60,344 nt of DNA from an uncultured Clostridia bacterium (GTDB lineage Bacteria > Bacillota > Clostridia > Christensenellales > Borkfalkiaceae). Positions 8,139 through 15,814 of the stretch are shown piece after piece. The notes beneath the pieces are model-generated. The model was not told where the DNA came from and searched no databases. It saw only the letters and a program-made list of their open reading frames with translations. A program made the translations under genes and the position numbers. The DNA is taken from NCBI GenBank assembly GCA_944328665.1, contig CALVHS010000055.1, positions 1 through 60,344 on the forward strand. Reading direction: 5' to 3'. Numbering within the stretch: position 1 is the stretch's first letter; each line of letters starts with the position of its first letter.

Positions 8139-8177
8139 GGTAGGTTTTCGGAAAACACTACCTAAAAACAACCGAGG
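8139..8177 (+). promoter_or_regulatory. Candidate preQ1-I-like riboswitch
   Basis: The leader has a 5-bp stem GGTAG (8139-8143) / CTACC (8158-8162), followed at once by an A-rich tail TAAAAACAACC and then the GAGG ribosome site. The tail AACC can pair with GGTT inside the loop, giving the H-type pseudoknot layout of preQ1-I aptamers that buries the ribosome site. The loop is longer than in known examples and can form its own GTTTTCGGAAAAC hairpin. The assignment leans on architecture plus the downstream queuosine-precursor transporter gene. Confidence 0.5.
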
Positions 8178-8187
8178 TAACTGAATC

Positions 8188-8763
8188 ATGAAGAGGTTTC
8201 CCACCAAGACGCTGTGCAGGGCGGGCATCGTCGCCGCGCTGTACGTTGTACTCACCTGGCCGCTCGGCGCGCTCGCTTTCGGGACGCTGGGATTTCAGAT
8301 CCGCCCCGCCGAAGCGCTGACCATGCTTCCCCTCTTTTATCCGGAAGCCATCCCCGCCCTGTATGCGGGATGCCTGATCGCCAATGTCATCACGGGCAAC
8401 GTTTGGGACATCGGATTGGGGAGCCTGTGCTCTCTCGTCGCGGCGGCAGGCACCTTTATTGCGGGAAGGTCGATCAAAAACACCCCCCTCAAATTGGCGG
8501 TCGGCGGGCTGCTTCCCGTTTTGATCAACGCCTTCGTCATCCCGTCCGTACTTATTTTGGGAGGCAGCGCCTATGCGGGATACTGGTTCATGTTTGCTTC
8601 CCTTGCCCTGACGCAGACGGTATGGGTCTACGGGTTGGGCGTGCCGCTGTACTTCGCCGTCCGGGCACTGCGCGAAAAGGGCGTTTCTGCCTTTTGCGAC
8701 AACCTCTGCGGAGAGCGCCTGACAAAAGACGGCAAAGACCGCCGCGGCGAACACACGGTATGA
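8188..8763 (+). CDS. queT: QueT-family transporter, ECF S component for a queuosine precursor
   Basis: 191 residues with about six hydrophobic segments and a short polar C-terminal tail. The sequence (Ala-Gly-Ile start of the first helix, QIRPAEALTMLPLF, and the GCLIANVITG segment) fits the QueT/COG4708 membrane family, whose members are substrate-binding S components of energy-coupling-factor transporters importing preQ0/preQ1-type precursors. No EcfA/EcfT genes are in the window, so it would use a shared ECF module. Monocistronic: own promoter, candidate preQ1 riboswitch and a strong terminator. Confidence 0.85.
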   Translation: MKRFPTKTLCRAGIVAALYVVLTWPLGALAFGTLGFQIRPAEALTMLPLFYPEAIPALYAGCLIANVITGNVWDIGLGSLCSLVAAAGTFIAGRSIKNTPLKLAVGGLLPVLINAFVIPSVLILGGSAYAGYWFMFASLALTQTVWVYGLGVPLYFAVRALREKGVSAFCDNLCGERLTKDGKDRRGEHTV

Positions 8764-8781
8764 TCGGATATCTTAATTTGC

Positions 8782-8815
8782 GGGAGCGCCCGGTTACGGG
8801 GCGTTCCCTTTTTTT
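8782..8815 (+). terminator. Intrinsic terminator of queT
   Basis: GGGAGCGCCC pairs with GGGCGTTCCC across a short loop and is followed by seven T's. The remaining 8816-8977 stretch has no gene; it holds the weak promoter region of the next operon. Confidence 0.9.
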
Positions 8816-8977
8816 GCCCGCCCGGCCGCCGGAAATTTCCTCCGCCGCGGGATCGGGCCGCCTTCTTTTGCGCCGATCTCGATTTTCCTTGAAAAAACCG
8901 TTTACTTTTTGCATGGATCATGATAAAATCATATCGATCACAAAAACATATGACAAATCATGCAGAGGATACGGGAT

Positions 8978-9988
8978 ATGGATAAAAACATGACCTACAT
9001 CGTAACGGGCTGTACGGGATACGTCGGCAACGTGCTCACGAAAAAACTGCTCGCCGAAGGCTGCCGCGTGGTCGGCTTTGCGAGGAACCCGCAAAAAGCC
9101 GCCGCCGTCTTCAAAAAGGACGCGCCCGTGTTCGTATACGGCGACATCGCCTCGAAAGAGGACGTAGACAAGTTGTTCGCGGGCGAAGGGCCCTTCGCCG
9201 TCCTGCACACCGCGGCGAAGGTCACGATCGGGGAAGGTTCTTCGCAAGAGCTGTACGACGTCACCGTGCGCGGCACGCAGAATGTCGTCGACGCCTGCTG
9301 CGAGCACGGCGCCAAAAAGCTGCTCCACATCTCCTCTACGGAGGCGTTCCCCCGCGGCTATTTCCCCGACGAAGAGCTGCGCACTTATGTACCCGACCCC
9401 GCAAAGGCGAAAAAGGGATATGCGCGCGCCAAAAGCATGGCGGACAAGATCGTGCTGGACGCCGTCCGCACGCGCGGACTGGATGCCAGCATCCTGATGT
9501 TGGCGGGCGTGCTCGGCCCAGGCGATCACAGCCGCAGCCATATGACGCAGGTGTTCATCGATTACATCGAAGGCAGGCTGCCCGCCTCCGTCGACGCAGG
9601 CTACAACGACTTCGACATCCGCGACGTGGCGGACGTCCTCCCCGCGATCTTCGCCAATGCCGCCCGCGGCGAAAGCTATATCTTTGCCAATAAACCGGAC
9701 AAGATCAATGAATGCCTGTCCGTCATTTCTGAAATGACGGGCTGCAAAAAAATACCCACCCTTCCCCTTTGGGTCGCCTATGCGGGGCTGCCCTTCCTCT
9801 TCCTTGCGGCGAAGATCGGCAAAAAGCGCCCCCTGTACACGGCGGCCGCCCTTTCCTCCCTGCGCGAACGCACGGATTTCCCCCTCGGCAAAAGCGAACG
9901 CGCTTTCGGCTATACGCCCCGCCCGCTGGAAGAGACGGTGCGCGACCACGTCAACTTCCTTATCGAGCATAACATGGTCAAAGCATGA
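8978..9988 (+). CDS. NAD(P)-dependent epimerase/dehydratase-like extended SDR
   Basis: 336 residues with an N-terminal Rossmann fold: TGCTGYVG at 10-17 (TGxxGxxG), an acidic cofactor-proximal region, and the catalytic pair Tyr148/Lys152 in GYARAKSMADK. The upstream Ser is in HISSTEAF. This is the extended/atypical SDR group that includes nucleotide-sugar epimerases and dihydroflavonol-reductase-like enzymes; substrate not predictable. A hydrophobic patch near residues 260-280 (WVAYAGLPFLFLAA) suggests membrane or lipid association. Start chosen for the AGAGGA site 8 nt upstream. Overlaps the next gene by ATGA. Confidence 0.85.
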   Translation: MDKNMTYIVTGCTGYVGNVLTKKLLAEGCRVVGFARNPQKAAAVFKKDAPVFVYGDIASKEDVDKLFAGEGPFAVLHTAAKVTIGEGSSQELYDVTVRGTQNVVDACCEHGAKKLLHISSTEAFPRGYFPDEELRTYVPDPAKAKKGYARAKSMADKIVLDAVRTRGLDASILMLAGVLGPGDHSRSHMTQVFIDYIEGRLPASVDAGYNDFDIRDVADVLPAIFANAARGESYIFANKPDKINECLSVISEMTGCKKIPTLPLWVAYAGLPFLFLAAKIGKKRPLYTAAALSSLRERTDFPLGKSERAFGYTPRPLEETVRDHVNFLIEHNMVKA

Positions 9989-10881
9989 AGATCTTACTCG
10001 TCTATTATACGGGCACTTATAATACCCGCTTTTTGACCGACATGTTGGAAAAGGCGCTGCGTGCGGAAGGGCACGCCGTCTGCCGCGTAGAGATCCGGCG
10101 CGGCGTCCCCGCCGCCGACACGGACGGCTACGATATGATCGGCTTCGGCTACCCCGTTTACGGCTTCAATTCTCCCCTGCCCTTCAACCGCTACGTCGCA
10201 AAGCTGCCCGTCGCCGAGGGACAAAAATTTTTCATCTATAAAAACAGCGGCGAAACGTTTGCGATGAACAACGCCTCCAGCCGCATTTTGCTGCGCCGCA
10301 TGCGCAGGCGCAAGGCGGTCTTTGCGGGGGAATATCACTATGTGATGCCCTACAACATCCATTTCCCTTTTGCACGCGATTTCGTGCGCGAGATCCTCGA
10401 CAAGGACAAAAAACTGCTGCGCATCATGCTGCGGCACCTGCAGGAGGGCACCGTTTCCTCTATCCCCTCCAATCCCGTCTACAACTTTGCCTCCGCGGCG
10501 GTCTCCGTGCAGAAGATCGGCGGCGCCGTCAATTCCTTTTTTTACCGCGCCGACGACAAAAAATGCACCCGCTGCGGCCTTTGCGTCAAGGCATGCCCGG
10601 AACAGAACATCCGCCTGCAAGGCGGCAAGATCCGCTTCGGGCACCGCTGCGACATGTGCATGCGCTGCTCATTTTTCTGCCCCCGGAACGCAATCCGCAT
10701 CGGCTTTTTGGAGGGATGGAAGGTCAACGGCGACTACCGCCTGCAAGAATTGGAAGAAGCCGGCCCGCCGCCGAAACCGTACATCACGGAGGAAAGCCGC
10801 GGGTTTTACAGATGCTTCGTGCGGCATTTTGCCGCCATCGACGAAGAATACGCGCGCCTCTTCGGCGACGAACGGGACTAA
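9985..10881 (+). CDS. EFR1-type flavodoxin/2[4Fe-4S] fusion protein
   Basis: 298 residues. The N-terminal ~140 residues are flavodoxin-like (YYTGTYNT phosphate-binding loop at 7-14, GYPVYGFNSP at 55-64), and the C-terminal part has two [4Fe-4S] motifs (Cys194/197/200/204 and Cys222/225/228/232). This matches the EFR1-family ferredoxin architecture common in gut Clostridia, presumably an FMN and Fe-S electron-transfer protein. Translationally coupled to the upstream SDR, which it may supply with or relieve of electrons; that link is inference. Confidence 0.88.
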   Translation: MKILLVYYTGTYNTRFLTDMLEKALRAEGHAVCRVEIRRGVPAADTDGYDMIGFGYPVYGFNSPLPFNRYVAKLPVAEGQKFFIYKNSGETFAMNNASSRILLRRMRRRKAVFAGEYHYVMPYNIHFPFARDFVREILDKDKKLLRIMLRHLQEGTVSSIPSNPVYNFASAAVSVQKIGGAVNSFFYRADDKKCTRCGLCVKACPEQNIRLQGGKIRFGHRCDMCMRCSFFCPRNAIRIGFLEGWKVNGDYRLQELEEAGPPPKPYITEESRGFYRCFVRHFAAIDEEYARLFGDERD

Positions 10882-10888
10882 ATACGGG

Positions 10889-10916
10889 CGGGCGGGGCTT
10901 TGCAAAGCCCCGCCCG
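10889..10916. terminator. Bidirectional terminator between convergent genes
   Basis: A perfect 28-nt palindrome (CGGGCGGGGCTTT GC AAAGCCCCGCCCG) separates the EFR1 gene (+) from rsmI (-). The poly-T tract is weak on both sides, but position and stem strength support termination. Confidence 0.7.
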
Positions 10917-10924
10917 ATCTTCTG

Positions 10925-11737
10925 TCATTCTTCTTTCGGCCGCACGGTAAACTTGTATAGCGCGCTTTTGGGGACGCCCCGATCGCGCGCGGCGGCCTTA
11001 AGCGCTTCCTTTTCGCTCATGCCCTGCGCCATATAATGGTCGATGTGCGCCCGTTCGGAAAGGGAGTTGAGCGGATTTTCCCGCTTTTCCGCCCCCCTGA
11101 CGAGCAGGACATATTCCCCCCGCTTTTCCCCCGGCAGCCCTTCCGCGAGGGAAAAGCGGACGGCGCTCTCGTGCACCTTGGTGATCTCGCGCACGGCACA
11201 TCCCTCCCGCGGGCCGAAAACTTCATACAAAAGCGCGATGTCCGCATCTACGTCCTGCGGGGCGGAATATAAGCAGAGGGTGCCGCAAAAATCGGCATAC
11301 GTCCGCAAGAATGCGCGCTTTTCGCCCCTCCTTCCCCGCAAAAAGCCGAGAAAAGCGAACGTATCCGCGGGAAGGCCGGACAAGACGAGCGCCGCCACAA
11401 AGGCGCAGGGGCCGGGCGCGAGAGTATACGGGATGCCCCGACGGCGCAGCGCGTTGACGAGGATACTGCCCGGATCGGAGATGACGGGAGTACCCGCGTC
11501 GGTGACGACGGCGACCTCTTTTCCCTCCTCCGCGAGATCTGCAAGTTTTTCCGCCGCGGACTGTTCGTTGAATTTATGGCAGGCGACGAGCGGCTTTTTG
11601 ATCTCGAAGTGATTGAGGAGTTTGAGCGAACGGCGGGTATCCTCGCAGAAGATGACGTCCGCCCCGCGGAGCGCCTCGAGCGCGCGCAGCGTGATATCGC
11701 CGAGATTGCCGATCGGTGTTGCTACAAAAGTGACCAT
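10925..11737 (-). CDS. rsmI: 16S rRNA (cytidine-1402 2'-O)-methyltransferase RsmI
   Basis: 270 residues of the SAM-dependent tetrapyrrole-methylase superfamily. ATPIGNLGDIT lies at the N-terminus, CEDTRRS near residue 32 and DAGTPVISDPG near 80, all RsmI signatures, and the protein ends in a short basic helix-turn-helix-like tail. It methylates C1402 in the ribosomal P site. The start with GGAGGG 4 nt upstream was preferred to a start 11 codons earlier. It follows an N6-adenine methyltransferase gene by 19 nt; the same pairing of yabB-like MTase and rsmI (yraL) is common in Bacillota. Confidence 0.94.
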   Translation of the reverse strand: MVTFVATPIGNLGDITLRALEALRGADVIFCEDTRRSLKLLNHFEIKKPLVACHKFNEQSAAEKLADLAEEGKEVAVVTDAGTPVISDPGSILVNALRRRGIPYTLAPGPCAFVAALVLSGLPADTFAFLGFLRGRRGEKRAFLRTYADFCGTLCLYSAPQDVDADIALLYEVFGPREGCAVREITKVHESAVRFSLAEGLPGEKRGEYVLLVRGAEKRENPLNSLSERAHIDHYMAQGMSEKEALKAAARDRGVPKSALYKFTVRPKEE

Positions 11738-11756
11738 ACGTCCCTCCAAACCCTGT

Positions 11757-12434
11757 TCAATTTTTGACATTGACGGCGTCCGGCAAAATGTCGACGCCCG
11801 CCTTGGCGCCCTTCGTCCCCTCCACGAGGAAGAGATAGGGCCGCGCCCCCGCCCTGCCCCGCACGAATTGCAGGCGCTTCGGTTCGATGCCGCGCATCTT
11901 CATGCAATATACGACCTCGGCGAGCCTGTCCGCGCGGTTAACGAGCGCAAGCCTGCCGCCGAATTTCAACTTTTTATAGGCGATATCCACGATCTCGCCG
12001 AGGGTGACGGTGATCTCCTTGCGGCAGATCGCCTTTTTATAGTCCTCATTTGCAAAGCCGCCCGTCTCGTACGGGGGATTGCAGAGGATGAGAGAAAAAG
12101 CGTCGTCGTATTCCCTGCCGATGTCCTGGATGCGACAACAGACGGCGGTGAAATTGTGCAAGCCGTTACAGGCGACGGAACGGGCGCTCATTTCGGAAAG
12201 TTCCGGCTGCATTTCAAAGAGGGTGACGGAAGATATATGCGGATTCAGGGCAAAAAAGTGCAGCCCGACGATGCCGCTGCCCGCGCAAAAATCGGCGACG
12301 ACGTCCCGCTTTTTCCCCTTTACGAAGCGAGAAAGCAGCACCGCGTCGCTCGTAAAACGGTACAGCGACTTGTTTTGGATGATCTTCAGATCCCCTTCGA
12401 GCAATTCCTCGACGACTTCTCCTTCCCGCAGCAC
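11757..12434 (-). CDS. N6-adenine methyltransferase, YfiC/TrmN6-like (YabB)
   Basis: About 225 residues. SAM motif I is DFCAGSGIVG, and NPPY in LILCNPPYE marks an N6-adenine methylase. The N-terminal SLYRFTSDAVLL is typical of the YfiC/TrmN6 group that methylates A37 of tRNA1(Val) in enterobacteria; the Bacillota YabB substrate is inferred from homology. No ATG fits: I chose GTG at 12434 because GGGAGGGG sits about 5 nt upstream. An in-frame ATG at 12470 would overlap the likely promoter region. Probably co-transcribed with rsmI. Confidence 0.85.
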   Translation of the reverse strand: MLREGEVVEELLEGDLKIIQNKSLYRFTSDAVLLSRFVKGKKRDVVADFCAGSGIVGLHFFALNPHISSVTLFEMQPELSEMSARSVACNGLHNFTAVCCRIQDIGREYDDAFSLILCNPPYETGGFANEDYKKAICRKEITVTLGEIVDIAYKKLKFGGRLALVNRADRLAEVVYCMKMRGIEPKRLQFVRGRAGARPYLFLVEGTKGAKAGVDILPDAVNVKN

Positions 12435-12507
12435 GCACGCCCCTCCCGCAAAATATCTCCGTACTATCATACCACAAAGAGAAGAAAATGACAAACAAAA
12501 CGGACGG

Positions 12508-12537
12508 TTGACAAGACGCCGCCCCATCGTTTATAAT
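12508..12537 (+). promoter_or_regulatory. Promoter of the nitroreductase gene
   Basis: TTGACA (12508-12513), 18-nt spacer, TATAAT (12532-12537), then GGGAGG and the ATG at 12563. Confidence 0.85.
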
Positions 12538-12562
12538 AAAAGAAAAACGGGAGGATACAAAA

Positions 12563-13063
12563 ATGGACGTCTTGGAAGCGATCGCTGCCCGCCGCAGCGT
12601 CAGAAAGTACAAAAAGGGCGCCGCCGTGCCCAAAGAGGACATCGAAAAGATGCTGGATGCGGCGATGCGCGCGCCCAGCGCGGTGAACAGCCGGCCGTGG
12701 GAATTTTATTGTTCGGACAAGGAGGAAGTAAAAAGCGCCTTGATGGCGGTACACCCCTCCTGCCGCATGCTGGAAACGGCAAGTTGGGTGATCGCCGTCT
12801 GTGCACGCCCCGACCTGCAGCCGGGACGGGGATTTTGGCAGCAAGACTGCGGCGCGGCGATCGAAAATATCCTGTTGGCTGCAAAGAATTTGGGTTACGG
12901 CACCTGTTGGTGCGGCTGCTATCCCGCGCAGCCGCGCGCGGACGAAGTGCAAAAGGTGCTCGCCTGCGCCTCCGTGCCCATCGCCCTCATCGCGGTAGGC
13001 GTGCCCGACGAAGAACCCTCCGCCAAGGGATTTTACGACAGCGAGCGGGTGCATTTTATCTGA
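12563..13063 (+). CDS. Nitroreductase-family FMN oxidoreductase
   Basis: 166 residues, short for the family. The N-terminal AIAARRSVRKYK motif and MRAPSAVNSRPWEF (about residues 34-48) are the usual FMN-phosphate and ribityl contacts, and NLGYGTCWCG is the second conserved block. Such enzymes are homodimers reducing nitro-aromatics, quinones or flavins with NAD(P)H; the substrate is unknown. The compact form resembles the nitroreductases that many Clostridia encode singly. Own consensus promoter and strong terminator, so monocistronic. Confidence 0.88.
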   Translation: MDVLEAIAARRSVRKYKKGAAVPKEDIEKMLDAAMRAPSAVNSRPWEFYCSDKEEVKSALMAVHPSCRMLETASWVIAVCARPDLQPGRGFWQQDCGAAIENILLAAKNLGYGTCWCGCYPAQPRADEVQKVLACASVPIALIAVGVPDEEPSAKGFYDSERVHFI

Positions 13064-13067
13064 AACG

Positions 13068-13101
13068 GAGAGCGGCCGATCGCGGGCCGCTCTCTGTTTT
13101 T
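13068..13101 (+). terminator. Intrinsic terminator of the nitroreductase gene
   Basis: GAGAGCGGCC (13068-13077) pairs with GGCCGCTCTC (13085-13094), followed by TGTTTTT. Confidence 0.9.
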
Positions 13102-13105
13102 ATAC

Positions 13106-13237
13106 AAAAAAAGGACAGCGGTGCGCTGTCCGGAACTTGCTCATCCCTGCGCGGAATTTTCCTTCCTTCGCAGAGCCTCGCCCGCATCTCGGCGGGAATA
13201 CGGGGCACGGCTTTCTTTTCCCCTTGCCGCCCCTACA
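13106..13237 (-). ncRNA. Candidate orphan structured small RNA
   Basis: On the minus strand a perfect TATAAT (13244-13249) is followed by about 130 nt with no convincing ORF and then a textbook terminator: GGACAGCG/CGCTGTCC (13113-13131) plus seven U's. The body can fold into three successive hairpins: GGGGC+GGC with GCC+GCCCC (13226-13233/13202-13211), CCCGC/GCGGG (13181-13196) and a GCTC-TGCG stem (13139-13176). The -35 region is poor, but a 6-3-6 palindrome AAAGTT-GCA-AACTTT lies there. It does not match SRP, 6S, tmRNA or RNase P signatures as I know them. Confidence 0.45.
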
Positions 13238-13316
13238 TGGATCATTATAGAGCAAAGTTGCAAACTTTTTGTCCGTTTTTTGTAATAACAATGTAAAAAA
13301 CGGAAACGGCAAACAT

Positions 13317-14012
13317 TTATTTCCCCTCTCTGCACATCCTTTTGAGCGCCGCGAACACGCCGTGCGCGCTGCATGTCTCCGCCTCGATGTAATGTTCCGC
13401 CTCAGAAATGTCCCAAAGATAATGCGCGTCGGAATTTGTGATGCGCGGCAGGCCGACGCCCGTATCCGAAGCGCTTTCGACCATTTCAAAACCGAGGCCG
13501 TGATCGAACGCGCCCAAAACGCCGATAATGCCGTTCGCCTGCTTGTCGATATGGGCGGGCACGGGGATACCGCCAAACCCCTTGACGAGCGAGGCGGCCT
13601 CTTCGACGGAGACGCCGGAACTGACGATGAGCAAATTTTCCTCCTCGCCGACCGGTTCGTCGTTTTCATCCAAAATGCGCTGTCTGCCGAAGATCTCCGG
13701 CTTATTTTTGATCGTAAGGCGGGTCTTTTGGATGTGCGCTTCCAGCTTTTGCAGATCCTCGTACCTCTCGAACAGGCAGAGGATGTGGATATCTTCGGAC
13801 GTGGTCAATTCCATGGCGGGCAGAACGACCAACCCGCTTTTTTTGCCGACCGCCATCGCGGCGGGACAGTTTTTGCCGGTATTGTGATCGGAGAGGGCGA
13901 TGACGTTGAGCCCCTTGATGATCGCCATATGGACGATATTGTTGGGCGTATTGTCCTCGTCGCCGCAGGGGCTCAGGCACGAATGAATATGTAAGTCATA
14001 AAATAATTTCAT
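13317..14012 (-). CDS. PHP-domain metal-dependent phosphoesterase
   Basis: 231 residues of the PHP (polymerase and histidinol phosphatase) superfamily. Metal ligands are visible in DLHIHS (6-11), ALSDHN (about 37-42), PAMELT, AHID and the C-terminal NSDAH. A middle segment rich in charged residues separates the blocks. Members hydrolyse phosphoesters, often nucleotides. It lies downstream of the hydrogenase-like/DRTGG operon in the same orientation, and PHP proteins are recurrent neighbours of such hydrogenase-like genes, so it may take part in the same signalling path (inference). Confidence 0.87.
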   Translation of the reverse strand: MKLFYDLHIHSCLSPCGDEDNTPNNIVHMAIIKGLNVIALSDHNTGKNCPAAMAVGKKSGLVVLPAMELTTSEDIHILCLFERYEDLQKLEAHIQKTRLTIKNKPEIFGRQRILDENDEPVGEEENLLIVSSGVSVEEAASLVKGFGGIPVPAHIDKQANGIIGVLGAFDHGLGFEMVESASDTGVGLPRITNSDAHYLWDISEAEHYIEAETCSAHGVFAALKRMCREGK

Positions 14013-14067
14013 TTCGCGCTTTCCTCGCAAAAGAGTTGTTGCGGAAAGCGCGACTTTGAGAGACAAC

Positions 14068-14101
14068 CCGCCGGCTTACGGCTTTGCCGCAAGTCGGCGG
14101 C
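14068..14101. other. Stem-loop between PHP and DRTGG genes
   Basis: An imperfect hairpin (CCGCCG ... CGGCGG with an internal CGGC/GCCG helix) lies in the 204-nt gap. There is no T tract on the minus strand, so it may be a processing or attenuation site rather than a terminator. I see no gene in the gap. Confidence 0.35.
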
Positions 14102-14216
14102 GTTTTCTCTCTTTGCGCGGCCCTCGGCGCTCTCTTATTTTGCAGCCGCGCAAATTCACTCTTTCCTCGCAAAAACGTTCATCCGTCAGAAGCGGATCCC
14201 CGTGAACCGCAAACCT

Positions 14217-14546
14217 CTATACCCCGCAAAGCGCGGCGACCCGCTTTGCCTCTTCGTACACGTTCCCTTTGGCGCCGAGCAGCCAAACGGACTGCATCTT
14301 TGCACGGGCGGCGAGCGCGTCGTCCGGGGCGACCCCCTCGCAGAGAATGATGCAGGCGCAGTCGATGAGCGTCGCCACCGCCGCCACGTTGACGTTGTTC
14401 ATTACCGTCAGCCATGCGCAGGAATCGGGCGCACGGGAAATGATGTTGCTCAAAAAATCACCGCAATAGCCGCTCTCGATCTCCCTGTCCTCTCCTTCCG
14501 AAAAGACGGCATACCCCGCCTTTTGTGCAAACTCCCTGACATTCAT
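14217..14546 (-). CDS. DRTGG-domain protein (second copy in the operon)
   Basis: 109 residues, a single DRTGG-like domain. The fold's hallmark pattern of a hydrophobic beta-strand, small-residue turn and ACIILCEG near residues 64-71 is visible. Free-standing DRTGG proteins are small putative nucleotide- or ligand-sensing units, also found fused to CBS domains and phosphotransacetylase. The ATG overlaps the stop of the hydrogenase-like gene (ATGA), and GGAGG precedes it at 7 nt, so translation is coupled. Paired with another DRTGG gene at the head of the operon. Confidence 0.8.
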   Translation of the reverse strand: MNVREFAQKAGYAVFSEGEDREIESGYCGDFLSNIISRAPDSCAWLTVMNNVNVAAVATLIDCACIILCEGVAPDDALAARAKMQSVWLLGAKGNVYEEAKRVAALCGV

Positions 14547-15778
14547 TTGCGTTCCTCCAATCTGACACAGTCGAGCGTGCCGCCGTTCATGGCGATATCC
14601 TCCGCATGGCAGCGGCAGGAAGGCGCGCCGCACGCGCCGCAGTCGATGCCGGGCAGCTTTTTGAGATATTCCTGTACTTTTAAAAGTTTTTGCATCGCTT
14701 TGAAGCGGTCCGGATCGAGCTGGAACGCGGTAGACAGTTCGGGTGCCTTGTCCCAGATAAAAAACTTTTCGTCCAAACCGTACTGTTCCATCGTGGCGGG
14801 CGGGATCTTCATCTTGTCGGCAAGCTGCCGCATGCGGTTGCGCGCGATAAAGGCGTTTTCCACATTGAGCACGCCCCCCACGCATCCGCCCGAACACATA
14901 TTCATCTCCACAAAATCCGTGCCGTCCAGCTTGCCGTCGCTCATCTCCTTCAAAAGTTCTAAGACGTTGCGAGAACCGGAGCAATGGATATAATTGCCGA
15001 GGCCGAGCGAATTGCTTTCCCCGCCGGACGAGCCCCAGCCGATGCCGGAATAGCCGCATTTGCCGAGTTTGCGCGGCTTTTCGATCTTGTTCATCTTATC
15101 CACCAGGCGAAAATAGATGTCGCTCTGCGCCAGCACGCCGGAAATATTCTTTTCGTTGGAGACCTCCTCCCGATGGAGAGAATACACCTTGGCGGGGCAG
15201 GGAGAGATGAAAAAGATGCCGATATCGTCGGCGGGGATGCCCTTTTCCAGCGCCTGCCTTTTGGCGAGTTTTGCCGCTACCTTGGCGGGCGCATAGACGG
15301 GCAGAAGATGATCTGCCAATTCATGAAATTTCAAGAGGATGAGTTCCGCGACGGCGGGACAGGCGGAACTGATGACCGGCCGCACGAGGCCGCCGTCCGC
15401 CATCAGCTTTTTGGTGCAATCGGTGACCAGTTCTGCCGCCAGCCCCACCTCGAACACCTCGTCAAACCCGAGCGCCAAAAGCCCCTCGATGACGTAGTTA
15501 GGGTCGTCGAGGTTGTTAAACTGCCCGAAGAGGGAAGGCGACGGGAGCGCGATCTTATATTTATAACTGGCAACGAGGTCAAAGCTGTCGTATACGGGGC
15601 GTTTTGCGCCCCCCTTGCAGCTTCTGACGCAGACGCCGCAGTTGATGCACTTATCATATTGGATCTTTGCCTTGCCGTTTTCAATGCGGATGGCCTCGGT
15701 CGGGCACCTGCGCATGCAGGTGATGCAGCCGATGCACCTGTCGCTGTCGAGAACGACCGTCTTGAGTGTCACTGCCAT
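14543..15778 (-). CDS. [FeFe]-hydrogenase-like protein, probably sensory
   Basis: 411 residues. N-terminal ferredoxin domain with two [4Fe-4S] motifs (Cys15/18/21/25 and Cys44/47/50/54), an H-cluster domain, and a C-terminal extra Fe-S motif (CGACGAPSC ... final C near 403; PF04060-like). The four H-cluster Cys ligands are all present: Cys140 (SSACP), Cys194 (SPCPAK), Cys295 and Cys299 (MCSGGC). The residue before Cys140 is Ala where catalytic hydrogenases have the proton-relay Cys, a change described for sensory-type enzymes. Lacks a PAS domain. Neighbours are an RsbW-like ATPase and DRTGG/PHP proteins. No HydE/F/G maturases here. Confidence 0.88.
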   Translation of the reverse strand: MAVTLKTVVLDSDRCIGCITCMRRCPTEAIRIENGKAKIQYDKCINCGVCVRSCKGGAKRPVYDSFDLVASYKYKIALPSPSLFGQFNNLDDPNYVIEGLLALGFDEVFEVGLAAELVTDCTKKLMADGGLVRPVISSACPAVAELILLKFHELADHLLPVYAPAKVAAKLAKRQALEKGIPADDIGIFFISPCPAKVYSLHREEVSNEKNISGVLAQSDIYFRLVDKMNKIEKPRKLGKCGYSGIGWGSSGGESNSLGLGNYIHCSGSRNVLELLKEMSDGKLDGTDFVEMNMCSGGCVGGVLNVENAFIARNRMRQLADKMKIPPATMEQYGLDEKFFIWDKAPELSTAFQLDPDRFKAMQKLLKVQEYLKKLPGIDCGACGAPSCRCHAEDIAMNGGTLDCVRLEERK

Positions 15779-15814
15779 ATCGTCTCCTTATACCCTTTCC
15801 GCGGGGTACGCCCG

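Noticed and set aside
13106..13237. Identification of the candidate RNA as SRP RNA
   Set aside because: It contains a GGAAGG stretch, but not the flanking conserved SRP domain IV sequence (CAGG ... AGCAG) and not the right stem arrangement.
13141..13243. Short ORF (34 codons, ATG just after the TATAAT box) within the candidate RNA
   Set aside because: No ribosome site, composition Arg/Gly/Ala-rich, and the hairpins explain the sequence better. A peptide cannot be wholly excluded.
14978..15778. Catalytic electron-bifurcating hydrogenase
   Set aside because: No HydB/HydC partners, no maturases, the proton-relay Cys is Ala, and the neighbours are signalling proteins.
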